The notes under the pieces: generated by a model
Database searches by the model: none
What the model was told of the DNA's origin: nothing
What the model saw: only the letters and a program-made list of their open reading frames with translations
Translations under genes and position numbers: made by a program
Assembly (NCBI RefSeq): GCF_009765825.1
Contig: NZ_LMUR01000022.1
Location: 628,302 to 692,301, forward strand
Direction of reading: 5' to 3'
Length of the DNA stretch: 64,000 nt
Source of the DNA: Granulicella sp. L60
GTDB lineage: Bacteria; Acidobacteriota; Terriglobia; Terriglobales; Acidobacteriaceae
Part shown: in pieces, positions 1-7,912 of the stretch
How the letters are laid out: each line of letters starts with the position of its first letter
How positions within the stretch are numbered: position 1 is the stretch's first letter

Positions 1-157
1 CGACGCGGCCACGGAGCTTGCTAAGGTCGACGGTCTGGGTGCCGTCGCTGAGGACGAACTGGGGGGCGGGCTTGTCGATGTTGCCGGGATGGCTTCCTCG
101 GTCGCAGCCGGTGATCAGCAGTAATCCCACGAACAGAGTTACACAGACTTTACGCAC
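1..157 (-). CDS. Redoxin-like lipoprotein, N-terminal fragment
   Basis: Only the first 52 codons are inside the window; the gene runs off the left edge. Reading the minus strand from a GTG at 157 gives a short lipoprotein signal, MRKVCVTLFVGLLLITGC, with Cys18 as the lipidation site. The mature part continues into a segment of the type IDKPAPQFVLSDGTQTVDLS, which is how AhpC/TSA and TlpA-like thioredoxin-fold domains begin (an apolar segment, then a strand leading to the KLRG turn). A GGAG six bases upstream supports this start over the in-frame GTG at 169. The CxxC region is not visible, so the exact family is open. It is divergent from the glycosyltransferase at 188. Confidence 0.65.
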   Translation of the reverse strand, partial: MRKVCVTLFVGLLLITGCDRGSHPGNIDKPAPQFVLSDGTQTVDLSKLRGRV

Positions 158-173
158 AGTAGGCTCCACTTCC

Positions 174-188
174 TATAATACGAAGTCG
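174..188 (+). promoter_or_regulatory. -10 box with probable leaderless start
   Basis: A perfect TATAAT lies at 174-179, eight bases before the GTG start of the glycosyltransferase at 188. Transcription would start close to 186-188, so the mRNA would have little or no leader, and no Shine-Dalgarno sequence is present. The -35 region is poor (TTTACG at 149-154 with a 19-base spacer is the best I see). It sits in the gap to the divergent lipoprotein gene. Confidence 0.4.
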
Positions 189-1267
189 TGACCTTTGATG
201 AGAACGCTAATTCGATAGAAGTGCCTGAGCTTGAACTTTCGGTCATTATTCCTGCACGCAACGAGGAGCGCTCGCTGGGTGCTTGCATGGCTTCGCTGCT
301 GCGGCAGTCGGAGCCGGGCTTTGCGCTGGGACAGCAGTGGGAGGTGATCGTCGTCGATGACGATTCGACCGATAGGACGCGGGAGATCGCGGTTGAGGCT
401 GCGGGTGGGCAGGATGGGGTGGTGGTGATGGATGCTCCGACGCTGGATGTGACGGCGAATGGAGGATTTACGGGCAAGAATAACGCCTGCTGGGCGGCGG
501 CGCAGGTGGCTCGGGGGCGGCATTTGCTTTTTACCGATGCGGATACGGTGCATGAGACGAACGATATCTCGCGGTCGTTGCGGGAGGCGGAGAGGCATAA
601 GGCGGTGCTGCTTTCTTACTCGCCGAGGCAGATTGTGAAGGGTTTCTGGCAGCATGCGGTGATGCCGCTGGTGTTTTCGGAGCTGGCGTCGGTGTATCCG
701 CCGAAGCAGGTGAATGACCCTGTGAGCAGGCTGGCGGCGGCGAATGGGCAGTTCTTGATGGTGGAGCGGGATGCGTATTTTTCGGTGGGCGGGCATCGCG
801 CGGTGGGGACAAATGTTCTGGAGGATGTGGCGCTGGCGCATGCTATTAAGCGCGGGCCGCGGGTAATTCGATTTCGGTACGCTCCGGAGGCGCTTTCGAC
901 GCAGATGTATCGGACGACGCCGGAGATGATCGAGGGATGGACGAAGAATCTTGCGCTGCTGTTTCCGAAGCCGGTGATGCTGGCGCTGTGGCGGATTCTG
1001 GATGTGCTGCTGTTCTTTGGGCTGCCATTGATTGCGGGTGGGGTTTATTGGCTTTTGCCGTGGCAGAGGAGCGTCATCCTGCTGCTGTGGGTGCGAACGC
1101 TGTGGCGGTTCTATTCACGCGTGGCGCGGTCGAACTTTCCGGCGTTCGATGTGGGGATTTCGATTCTCGGGGTTCCGCTGTTTGTTTATCTATTGATTCG
1201 CAGTGCTGTGCATCATCGCATCAAAAAGAGTGTGAGTTGGAAGGGACGAAGTTATAAGGTCAGTTAG
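188..1267 (+). CDS. Membrane-anchored family 2 glycosyltransferase
   Basis: This 359-residue protein starts with a GT-A nucleotide-sugar domain: the SVIIPARNEERSLGACM start, the VVDDDSTDRT loop near residue 60, and the metal-binding DADTVHE motif near residue 117, followed by an acceptor region with a conserved LEDVALA segment. Two hydrophobic segments follow at about 270-300 and 320-345, placing the catalytic domain on the cytoplasmic face of the inner membrane. The arrangement resembles HpnB (hopanoid-associated) and CrtQ-like (carotenoid) glycosyltransferases, so a lipid acceptor is plausible but not shown. The GTG start is chosen because it lies directly behind a TATAAT box. It is followed by the pterin genes after a 57-base gap. 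Confidence 0.85.
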   Translation: MTFDENANSIEVPELELSVIIPARNEERSLGACMASLLRQSEPGFALGQQWEVIVVDDDSTDRTREIAVEAAGGQDGVVVMDAPTLDVTANGGFTGKNNACWAAAQVARGRHLLFTDADTVHETNDISRSLREAERHKAVLLSYSPRQIVKGFWQHAVMPLVFSELASVYPPKQVNDPVSRLAAANGQFLMVERDAYFSVGGHRAVGTNVLEDVALAHAIKRGPRVIRFRYAPEALSTQMYRTTPEMIEGWTKNLALLFPKPVMLALWRILDVLLFFGLPLIAGGVYWLLPWQRSVILLLWVRTLWRFYSRVARSNFPAFDVGISILGVPLFVYLLIRSAVHHRIKKSVSWKGRSYKVS

Positions 1268-1324
1268 AAGTCCACACGTTGCATCCACCTCGTTTTCTGT
1301 GCGTCTAACTAGATTGGGATATAC

Positions 1325-1735
1325 ATGATTTTTCTTACACGCAAGGCCGAATTTTCTTCTGCGCACTTCTATTGGAACGATGCCTGGTCGCCGGAGGAGA
1401 ACCTGCGGGTCTTCGGCAAGTGCTCGAATCGCAACGGCCACGGTCACAATTACACGCTGGAGGTGACGGTGGCGGGAACGGTGGATCCGGTGTCGGGGTT
1501 TGTGGTGGATCTGAAGGAGTTGAAAGAGATTCTGGAGCAGGAGGTGGTCAGCGTCTACGATCATCGGCACTTGAATCTTGAGGTGCCTGAGTTTGCGACG
1601 ATGATTCCTACGACTGAGAATATCGCTACCGCGATCTGGCGGCGGCTGGATAACAAGATTCCTCATGCGAAGCTGCACCGGGTGAGGGTCTACGAGATGC
1701 CTGACCTGTTTGCGGACTATTATGGTGAGCCATGA
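1325..1735 (+). CDS. 6-pyruvoyl-tetrahydropterin synthase / QueD family, copy 1
   Basis: The 136-residue protein has the whole PTPS/QueD active site: a zinc His in FSSAH, the FGKCSNRNGHGHNY segment carrying the catalytic Cys and the other two zinc His residues, the YDHRHLN Asp-His pair, the pterin-anchoring TTEN, and a late Glu in VRVYE. Members convert dihydroneopterin triphosphate to 6-pyruvoyl-tetrahydropterin or 6-carboxytetrahydropterin (queuosine pathway). Its stop overlaps the start of a second, diverged PTPS gene (ATGA at 1732-1735), and folE, which makes the substrate, follows. Sequence alone does not tell me whether the product serves queuosine or another pterin. Confidence 0.9.
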   Translation: MIFLTRKAEFSSAHFYWNDAWSPEENLRVFGKCSNRNGHGHNYTLEVTVAGTVDPVSGFVVDLKELKEILEQEVVSVYDHRHLNLEVPEFATMIPTTENIATAIWRRLDNKIPHAKLHRVRVYEMPDLFADYYGEP

Positions 1736-2175
1736 AGGTTTACCTTTCACGCAGGTACCACTTCAGCGCATCGCATCGTCTGCATACGGAGGCTTACGAT
1801 GCGGCGACGAATGCAGCCGTGTTCGGCAAGTGTAATCATCCACACGGACACGGGCATAACTACACGGTTCAGGTTACGGTGAGTGGGCAGGTTGATCCGG
1901 TGACGGGAATGGTGTGCGATCTTGGTGAGCTGGATGGCTTTGCACAAACAAATCTACTGGGCCGGTTTGATCATACGAATTTGAATACGCTGGATTGCTT
2001 TGAAGACATGGTCTCGACGACGGAGAATCTGAGTATCGAGATCTTTCGGATCTTCCAGGGATTTACCGCTGCTCATCTGGAGCGGGTTCATGTTGAAGAG
2101 ACGAGCAACAACTCGTTTGACTATGCCGGCGACGACTATGCCGGTGACGCTGTTCCTGCACCGGGGACGATCTAA
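1732..2175 (+). CDS. 6-pyruvoyl-tetrahydropterin synthase / QueD family, copy 2
   Basis: This 147-residue paralogue of the preceding gene keeps the catalytic machinery: FSASH, FGKCNHPHGHGHNY, FDHTNLN, STTEN and a late Glu in VHVEE. It differs in the substrate-facing tail, which reads ETSNNS and is closer to animal-type PTPS than copy 1, and it carries a short acidic C-terminal extension containing a repeated DYAGD. Four-base overlap with copy 1 implies translational coupling, and folE starts 14 bases later behind an AAAGG ribosome site. The two copies may be isofunctional, form mixed oligomers, or handle different pterin products. Confidence 0.88.
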   Translation: MKVYLSRRYHFSASHRLHTEAYDAATNAAVFGKCNHPHGHGHNYTVQVTVSGQVDPVTGMVCDLGELDGFAQTNLLGRFDHTNLNTLDCFEDMVSTTENLSIEIFRIFQGFTAAHLERVHVEETSNNSFDYAGDDYAGDAVPAPGTI

Positions 2176-2189
2176 GAAAGGCACCTTCT

Positions 2190-2798
2190 ATGCCACGTAC
2201 GTCGGCTGCTGTTGAACCATCTTTGCTTGAGAGTACTTCTACGCAGGACCTATATCGCGAACTGCTGGTGCGTATCGGCGAGGACCCTGAGCGGGACGGC
2301 CTGCTACGCACGCCGGAGCGCATGGAGAAGTCCATGGCGTTTCTGACGCGCGGCTACACGATGGACGTAACGGAGGTGCTGCACAATGCGCTGTTCGACG
2401 TCGATTACGATGAGATGGTCATCGTGAAGGATATCGAGTTTTTTTCGCAGTGCGAGCATCATCTGCTGCCCTTTTTCGGCAAGGCGCACATTGCGTATGT
2501 GCCGAATGGAAAAGTGATTGGGTTGAGCAAGATTCCGCGGCTGGTGGATGTGTTTGCGCGGAGGCTGCAGGTGCAGGAGCGTCTGACGCGACAGATCGGC
2601 GATGCGATTACGGAGGCGATTCATCCGCAGGGCGTGGCCGTGATTCTGGAGGCGCAGCATCTTTGCATGATGATGCGTGGGGTGGAGAAGCAGCACTCGC
2701 ATACGGTGACTTCGGCGATGCTTGGTGTGTTCAAGACGCAGCTGCAGACGCGGAACGAGTTTCTTTCGCTGGTGCGGCGGCAGGGAAGCGGCGTCTAG
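2190..2798 (+). CDS. folE: GTP cyclohydrolase I
   Basis: The enzyme opens GTP to 7,8-dihydroneopterin triphosphate, the entry step of folate, queuosine and biopterin synthesis. The 202-residue length is normal. The zinc ligands are visible as Cys88 and His91 in QCEHHLLPF and Cys159 in HLCMMMRGVEK; the substrate segment GLSKIPRLVD and the HSHTVTSAMLG stretch also match the family. It is the third gene of the pterin operon, immediately after two PTPS paralogues that would use its product, and truB follows 26 bases later. Confidence 0.96.
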   Translation: MPRTSAAVEPSLLESTSTQDLYRELLVRIGEDPERDGLLRTPERMEKSMAFLTRGYTMDVTEVLHNALFDVDYDEMVIVKDIEFFSQCEHHLLPFFGKAHIAYVPNGKVIGLSKIPRLVDVFARRLQVQERLTRQIGDAITEAIHPQGVAVILEAQHLCMMMRGVEKQHSHTVTSAMLGVFKTQLQTRNEFLSLVRRQGSGV

Positions 2799-2824
2799 CT
2801 TGCAGCGGGTAGACTAGAAGTTGC

Positions 2825-3697
2825 ATGAATGGTCTTCTTGTACTTGATAAACCCTGTGGCGTCACCTCGCATGATGTCGTTTCGATCGTTCGGCGCGCTA
2901 CCGGCGAGAAGTCGATAGGACACCTCGGCACTCTGGACCCCATGGCTACGGGGGTGTTGCCGCTGCTGCTGGGGAAGTACACGCGGCTGGCGCAGTTTTT
3001 TGGGCAGGCTGCGAAAGAGTACAGCGGGCATATTCGCTTTGGATTCGCGACAGATAGTTTTGATGCCGAGGGAGTGGCGTCGTCTGCTGCGATGCCTTTG
3101 ACGCGATCTTTCGATGAGTTGCGTGCGATGAGCTGCAGGTTTCGTGGAGAGATGGACCAGATGCCGCCGATCTTTTCGGCGAAGAAGATCAATGGGGTGG
3201 CTGCACACAAGCTGGCACGGGCCGGGGTGGAGGTTGCGGTGAAGCCAGCGCGGATTACGATTCATCACTTCGAGTTAACGGGGCTGGAGGGTGATACGGC
3301 GGCGTTCACCATGGAGGTTTCGGCTGGCGGGTATGTTCGTTCGGTCGCGCATGAGTTGGGAGAGATGGCTGGGTGTGGAGCGCATCTTTCGAGTCTTCGG
3401 CGGGTGAGGGCGGGGGCTTTTACGCTGGGGCAGGCGATTACTGTGGATCAGTTGAAGCAGGCTTCTGTTGGTGAGCTGGAGGCGTTGTTGCCGCATCCGC
3501 GGCTGTTGTTGCCGGAGATGCCGGCGGTGACGGTGGACGATCAGTTGGCGGGGCGGCTGCGGAATGGGATGCAGGTGAATCTGCCGGATTTTTCGGATGC
3601 GCCGTTGATCAAGGTGTTTACGAGTCCGACGGATTTGTTGGCGATTGCGCGGCGGGTTGCGGGGACGCTGATGCAGCCTATTGTCGTGCTGGGTTAG
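2825..3697 (+). CDS. truB: tRNA pseudouridine(55) synthase
   Basis: This enzyme isomerises U55 in the T-loop of tRNAs. The N-terminal motif GLLVLDKPCGVTSHDVV and the catalytic box HLGTLDPMATGVLPL (Asp38) are diagnostic, and the GGYVRSVAHELG segment near residue 165 matches the second conserved block. At 290 residues it is of usual size with a short C-terminal domain. It follows folE on the same strand and converges on the SGNH esterase gene, whose end is 36 bases away; I see no clear terminator between them. Confidence 0.95.
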   Translation: MNGLLVLDKPCGVTSHDVVSIVRRATGEKSIGHLGTLDPMATGVLPLLLGKYTRLAQFFGQAAKEYSGHIRFGFATDSFDAEGVASSAAMPLTRSFDELRAMSCRFRGEMDQMPPIFSAKKINGVAAHKLARAGVEVAVKPARITIHHFELTGLEGDTAAFTMEVSAGGYVRSVAHELGEMAGCGAHLSSLRRVRAGAFTLGQAITVDQLKQASVGELEALLPHPRLLLPEMPAVTVDDQLAGRLRNGMQVNLPDFSDAPLIKVFTSPTDLLAIARRVAGTLMQPIVVLG

Positions 3698-3733
3698 GGA
3701 TTTGCTCTTAGCAACGGGTGTATGGCTGGTGGC

Positions 3734-4456
3734 TCAGTTCTTTTTTAGAAGAGGAGTGATGAAAGGCAGGACGTTGTTAGCGACGATCTTGTTTCCCTGG
3801 GCGGTGGCGTGGGTGCGGTCGCGCTGCATCATGCCGTCTACGCCGAAGACGTCTTTCAGGAGGAAGGGCAGGAGGGGGACGTTGTATTTTTTCGCGAGCA
3901 GGGCGTAGGTGGCGTTGAACTGCTGGATGTAGTCGGGGCCGTAGTCGGGCGGGAGGGAGATGCCGGCGAGTACGACGCGGGTTCCGCTGGACTTGAGGGT
4001 GGAGACGATCTTGTCGAGGTTGGCGCGGGAGTCCTGGATGCGGAGGCCGCGGAGGCCGTCGTTGCCGCCGAACTCGACGACGACGACGGCGGGCTTGAGG
4101 GCGAGGATGGTGTCGAGGCGGTCGACGCCGTCTTTGGTGGTGTTGCCGCTGATGCCTTCATTTACGACGCGATAGTGGTATCCGCCGGCGTCGAGATCTT
4201 GCTGGAGATAGTCGGGGTAGGTCTCGCCGGGATCGGTGCCGAAGCCAGCGGTGAGGCTGTCGCCGAAGCAGACGATGAGGGGGCGTTTGTCGTTGGCCGG
4301 GGCTACATTTGGCGGTGCGACGGGAGATTCTGCACCGGGAAGGGTCTTGCTGGAGTCTAACTGCTCAGCCTGCTTTGCCGTGCTGTCGGTGCGGCAGGCG
4401 GTGAGGGAGAGCGCGACGACCGCTAGAATAGCTATGGAAGATGGAGTCCTGCGCAT
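3734..4456 (-). CDS. Secreted SGNH/GDSL hydrolase lipoprotein (TesA-like arylesterase)
   Basis: The 240-residue protein begins with a lipoprotein signal ending LSLTAC (Cys21), then a Pro/Ala-rich linker, then a TesA-type SGNH domain. The blocks are GDSLTAGFG with the nucleophile Ser67, the oxyanion Gly and Asn in EFGGNDGLRG, and the Asp-His pair in DRTHATAQG. Family members hydrolyse short acyl esters or thioesters; as a lipoprotein it should act in the periplasm. It is divergent from the ABC transporter genes, sharing a 51-base gap. The physiological substrate is not deducible. Confidence 0.87.
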   Translation of the reverse strand: MRRTPSSIAILAVVALSLTACRTDSTAKQAEQLDSSKTLPGAESPVAPPNVAPANDKRPLIVCFGDSLTAGFGTDPGETYPDYLQQDLDAGGYHYRVVNEGISGNTTKDGVDRLDTILALKPAVVVVEFGGNDGLRGLRIQDSRANLDKIVSTLKSSGTRVVLAGISLPPDYGPDYIQQFNATYALLAKKYNVPLLPFLLKDVFGVDGMMQRDRTHATAQGNKIVANNVLPFITPLLKKN

Positions 4457-4507
4457 TCCTACAAAGTATCAAATTGCATTGCTGCCGCAGAAGGAGAACC
4501 CCCGCAG

Positions 4508-5248
4508 TTGACGATATCGAGTGCAATGATCCGAGTTGAGGGCCTTCGCAAGTCGATCCGCAATGGAGCGCGGACCGTGGATATTTTGAAGGGGCTGGAC
4601 TTCACGATTCCGCAGGGACAGTTTGCGGCGATTATGGGTTCGAGCGGAAGCGGCAAGTCTACGCTGCTGGGGCTGCTGGCGGGACTGGATACGCCGAGTG
4701 AGGGGAATGTTTTTTTGAATGGAACGGCGATCAGTTATCTGCCGGAGGATAAGCTGGCGCAGGTTCGCGGGAAGACGATTGGGTTTGTGTTTCAGTCGTA
4801 TCAGCTAATTCCTACTCTGACGGCGCTCGAGAATGTTTTGCTGCCGCATGAGTTGAATGCGGATGCGAAGGAGGACGGGCTGGGCCGGGCGCGGGAGTTG
4901 CTGGTGAGCGTGGGGCTGGGGGATCGGATGGATCATTATCCGGTGCAGCTTTCGGGTGGAGAGCAGCAGAGGGTGGCGCTGGCGCGGGCTTTTATTCTGC
5001 GGCCCCCGATTGTGCTGGCGGATGAGCCTACGGGAAATCTAGATACGACCAATGGGGCGCATGTGCTGGAGCTGCTGCTGAATCTGAATCGTACGGAGGG
5101 GACGACGCTGGTGCTGGTGACGCATGATCCGGTGCTGGCGACGTATGCGAACCGACGGATTGTGCTGCGGGATGGGTTGGTGGTGGGGGATGAGATGAAT
5201 GCGAGTCCGGCAGAGGCTCCGCGTGAAGCTGCGCTGAGTGAAGGCTGA
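4508..5248 (+). CDS. ABC transporter ATPase, LolD/MacB-like
   Basis: A 246-residue ATPase with Walker A GSSGSGKST near residue 43, Q-loop FVFQSYQLIPT, signature LSGGEQQRVALARA, Walker B IVLADEPTGNLD and the switch His in VTHD. It belongs to the LolD/MacB/YbbA class that drives extraction or export from the outer leaflet of the inner membrane with an FtsX-type permease, and that permease is encoded next, overlapping by one base (TGATG). The TTG start is preferred because AAGGAGA lies eight bases upstream; the in-frame ATG at 4526 has no such site. Confidence 0.92.
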   Translation: MTISSAMIRVEGLRKSIRNGARTVDILKGLDFTIPQGQFAAIMGSSGSGKSTLLGLLAGLDTPSEGNVFLNGTAISYLPEDKLAQVRGKTIGFVFQSYQLIPTLTALENVLLPHELNADAKEDGLGRARELLVSVGLGDRMDHYPVQLSGGEQQRVALARAFILRPPIVLADEPTGNLDTTNGAHVLELLLNLNRTEGTTLVLVTHDPVLATYANRRIVLRDGLVVGDEMNASPAEAPREAALSEG

Positions 5249-7830
5249 TGGGGGCGCTGTCGTACCGGTCAGCCGCCAAGATTGCTGCGCGCGAGATGCA
5301 TTCGTCGCGGGGAAAGTTTTTCTTTGTCATTCTGTCGGTAGCGATTGGGGTGGCTGCGCTGACGGGGGTTCGCGGGTTCTCTTCTTCGTTTCGAGCTTCG
5401 CTGTTGAATCGGGCTCGGAGCATTATGGCTGCGGATCTTTCGGCGCGGATGTTTTCGCAGCCGACGCCTGAAGAGCAAAAGGGATTGGATGAGATTGCGG
5501 CGAGCGGCGTTGAGATTACGCCGGTGACGGAGCTGCTGTCGATGGCTTCGGCGGCGAAGACGCTGGATCCGCTGCTGGTGTCGATGAAGGCGGTGGACCC
5601 GTCGATGTATCCGTTCTACGGGGAGGTGGAGCTTGCGCAGGGTGGGAGACTGAGCGCGGTGCTAATGCCGGATACCGTGGTGGTGGCGGACGATCTGCTG
5701 GTGCGGCTGAATCTGAAGGTTGGGGATGAGTTGAAGATCGGCACGAAGCTGTTTCGGATCGCTTCGGTGGTGGTGAACGAGCCGGACCGGCTTTCGGGCA
5801 ACTTTGCGGCGGGGCCGCGGGTGCTGATTACGCGGGAGGGGCTGGAGGCGAGTGGGCTCTTGGCGCCGGGGAGTCATGCGGGGCAGCGGTACTTGTTCAA
5901 GGTGCCCAGGCCGCGGAGTGGAGCGCTGATCTCGGATGCGGCGGTCGCGGATTTGAAGGCGCGGTTGGAAAAGCTCCTGCCAGAGGCACAAATTATTGAC
6001 TATCGCGAGACGAATCCGGCGTTGACGCAGGGGCTGGATCGGGCGACGAGTCTGCTGTCGCTGATGAGCTTGGTGGCACTGGTGTTGGGAGCGATTGGCG
6101 TGGCGATGGCAATGCGAGCGCACCTGCAACAGAGGCTGGATACGATTGCGATCATGAAGTCGCTGGGTGCGCGGTCGGGGCAGATCATGAAGATCTATCT
6201 GCTGCAGACGCTACTGCTGGGGCTGGTGGGGGGACTGCTCGGGGTGGCTCTGGGCGTGGGGGTGCAGCTGGCGTTTCCTTATCTGTTGGCGAAGCTGATC
6301 AACGTGGACACGGACTTTCATATTCAGATGGTGACGGTGGTGACGGGGCTGGTCGCGGGGATTCTTACGACGCTTCTGTTTACGCTGCCTCCGCTGCTGG
6401 ATATTCGAGGGGTACGTCCGATTTTGATCTTGCGGCGGGCGGTAGAGGATAACGACGATCCGTTTGTGACGGCGATTCGGCGAAAGATTACGAAGAACCT
6501 GGCGCAGATCGGGGCCGCGGTGCTGATTCTGCTGGGGCTGGCTGCGATTGCGACTACGCTGAGCGATTCGGCTGTGGTGGGGAGGGTGTTTTCGCTGGGG
6601 CTGGTGGCGGTGCTTGGAGTGTTGCTGGGTGCTTCGGCGGCTGTGCTTGCAGGGCTGAAGTATTTTCTTTCGAAGACAAGACCGCATCTGCCCTCTTCGC
6701 TTCGGCATGGGCTGGCGAATCTGTATCGTCCGGGAAATCCTTCGGCTGCGCTGCTGGCGGCGCTGGGGATGGGGGTGATGCAGATTATGACTGTGTACCT
6801 GGTGCAGCAGGCTGTGGTGACGGAGTTGCATATCTCAGCTGCGCCGAATCTGCCGAATGTTTTTCTGATCGACATTGCGAACAACGAGGTGGATGGCGTG
6901 CGAGCGCTGTTGAAGGGGGAGCACAGCGTTACGGCTGCTCCGGAGCTGTTGCCGGTGGTGTCTTCACGGATTATCAACATCGATGGGGTGCCTGCGGATC
7001 AGGCGAAGCTGAAGAACTTTCCCAAGCGAATGCTGCGGTCGATCAATCTGACGTGGTCGGACGATGTGCCGCCGGGAACGAAGACGATGGAGGGGAGTTG
7101 GTGGGGAGCTGGCGAACGCGGCGTGGTGGTGGCGTTGGATGAGCGGCAGGCTGAACGGCTGGGGGTGAAGGTGGGGTCGCATATTACATTTGCAGCGCAG
7201 GATAAACAGATGGTGGCGACGGTGGTGGCGCTGACGAAGTCGGATGGACAGCACGCTTATTCGCGGGCAGAGTTTGTGTTGCCGCCGACGGCGCTGGCTG
7301 GTCTGCCGGTGGTCTGGTATGGAGGGGTGCATGCGGACCCGGCGCATGTGGGAGATCTGCAGCGCGCGTTGTATAAGGCGTATCCGACGGTGACGGTGAT
7401 CAATGTGGCGCAGGCGCTGGAGACGGTGAGGGCAGTGGTGATTCAGATCACGTACGTGATTCAGTTCCTGGCTGCGTTCTCGATCTTTGCGGGGATTGTG
7501 ATTCTGGCGAGTTCGATTGCGGGTACGCGGTATCGGAGGATTCGCGAGGTGGTGGTGCTGAAGACGCTGGGAGCTACGCGGGCGCGGATTGCCACGGTTT
7601 TTTCGATTGAGTTTGCGGTGCTGGGCTTGGTTGCGGGTTTTGTGGGAATCGCGTTTGCGAATGTGATTGCGAAGGTGCTGCTGAATCGGCTGACGGTGGC
7701 GTATCACTTTCAATGGATGTGGACGCTGGGAGCCCTGCTGGGTACGGCGGCGCTGACGGTGGTGACGGGGTGGGCGGCGAGTCATCGCATCCTGGGGCAG
7801 AAGCCGCTGGAGGTGCTGCGGGAGGAGTAG
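5248..7830 (+). CDS. FtsX-type ABC transporter permease (YbbP-like, two FtsX domains)
   Basis: At 860 residues this is a long permease with an N-terminal membrane helix (about 24-45), a periplasmic MacB-type domain, then two FtsX modules: one around residues 265-400 with a cytoplasmic coupling segment IAIMKSLGARSGQI, a middle pair of helices, a second extracytoplasmic domain, and a final module around 730-850 with VLKTLGATRARIATV. This duplicated layout is that of YbbP. It is coupled translationally to the ATPase upstream. With the SGNH esterase next door it recalls the E. coli tesA-ybbA-ybbP neighbourhood, where the same three families lie together and divergently, so I infer a similar function in envelope lipids. 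Confidence 0.9.
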   Translation: MGALSYRSAAKIAAREMHSSRGKFFFVILSVAIGVAALTGVRGFSSSFRASLLNRARSIMAADLSARMFSQPTPEEQKGLDEIAASGVEITPVTELLSMASAAKTLDPLLVSMKAVDPSMYPFYGEVELAQGGRLSAVLMPDTVVVADDLLVRLNLKVGDELKIGTKLFRIASVVVNEPDRLSGNFAAGPRVLITREGLEASGLLAPGSHAGQRYLFKVPRPRSGALISDAAVADLKARLEKLLPEAQIIDYRETNPALTQGLDRATSLLSLMSLVALVLGAIGVAMAMRAHLQQRLDTIAIMKSLGARSGQIMKIYLLQTLLLGLVGGLLGVALGVGVQLAFPYLLAKLINVDTDFHIQMVTVVTGLVAGILTTLLFTLPPLLDIRGVRPILILRRAVEDNDDPFVTAIRRKITKNLAQIGAAVLILLGLAAIATTLSDSAVVGRVFSLGLVAVLGVLLGASAAVLAGLKYFLSKTRPHLPSSLRHGLANLYRPGNPSAALLAALGMGVMQIMTVYLVQQAVVTELHISAAPNLPNVFLIDIANNEVDGVRALLKGEHSVTAAPELLPVVSSRIINIDGVPADQAKLKNFPKRMLRSINLTWSDDVPPGTKTMEGSWWGAGERGVVVALDERQAERLGVKVGSHITFAAQDKQMVATVVALTKSDGQHAYSRAEFVLPPTALAGLPVVWYGGVHADPAHVGDLQRALYKAYPTVTVINVAQALETVRAVVIQITYVIQFLAAFSIFAGIVILASSIAGTRYRRIREVVVLKTLGATRARIATVFSIEFAVLGLVAGFVGIAFANVIAKVLLNRLTVAYHFQWMWTLGALLGTAALTVVTGWAASHRILGQKPLEVLREE

Positions 7831-7838
7831 CGATGGTT

Positions 7839-7865
7839 GCTTCGGAGCGAAGCCTTCTTTTCTTC
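7839..7865 (+). terminator. Rho-independent terminator candidate after the ABC permease
   Basis: GCTTCG (7839-7844) and CGAAGC (7848-7853) form a six-pair stem with a three-base loop, followed by a T-rich run CTTCTTTTCTTCT. It starts 9 bases after the permease stop codon. The stem is short, so efficiency is uncertain. Confidence 0.5.
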
Positions 7866-7912
7866 TCTATCATGCGGGTGGGGTGGTGAGGATTGTAGGA
7901 TAGGTTCTGAGT

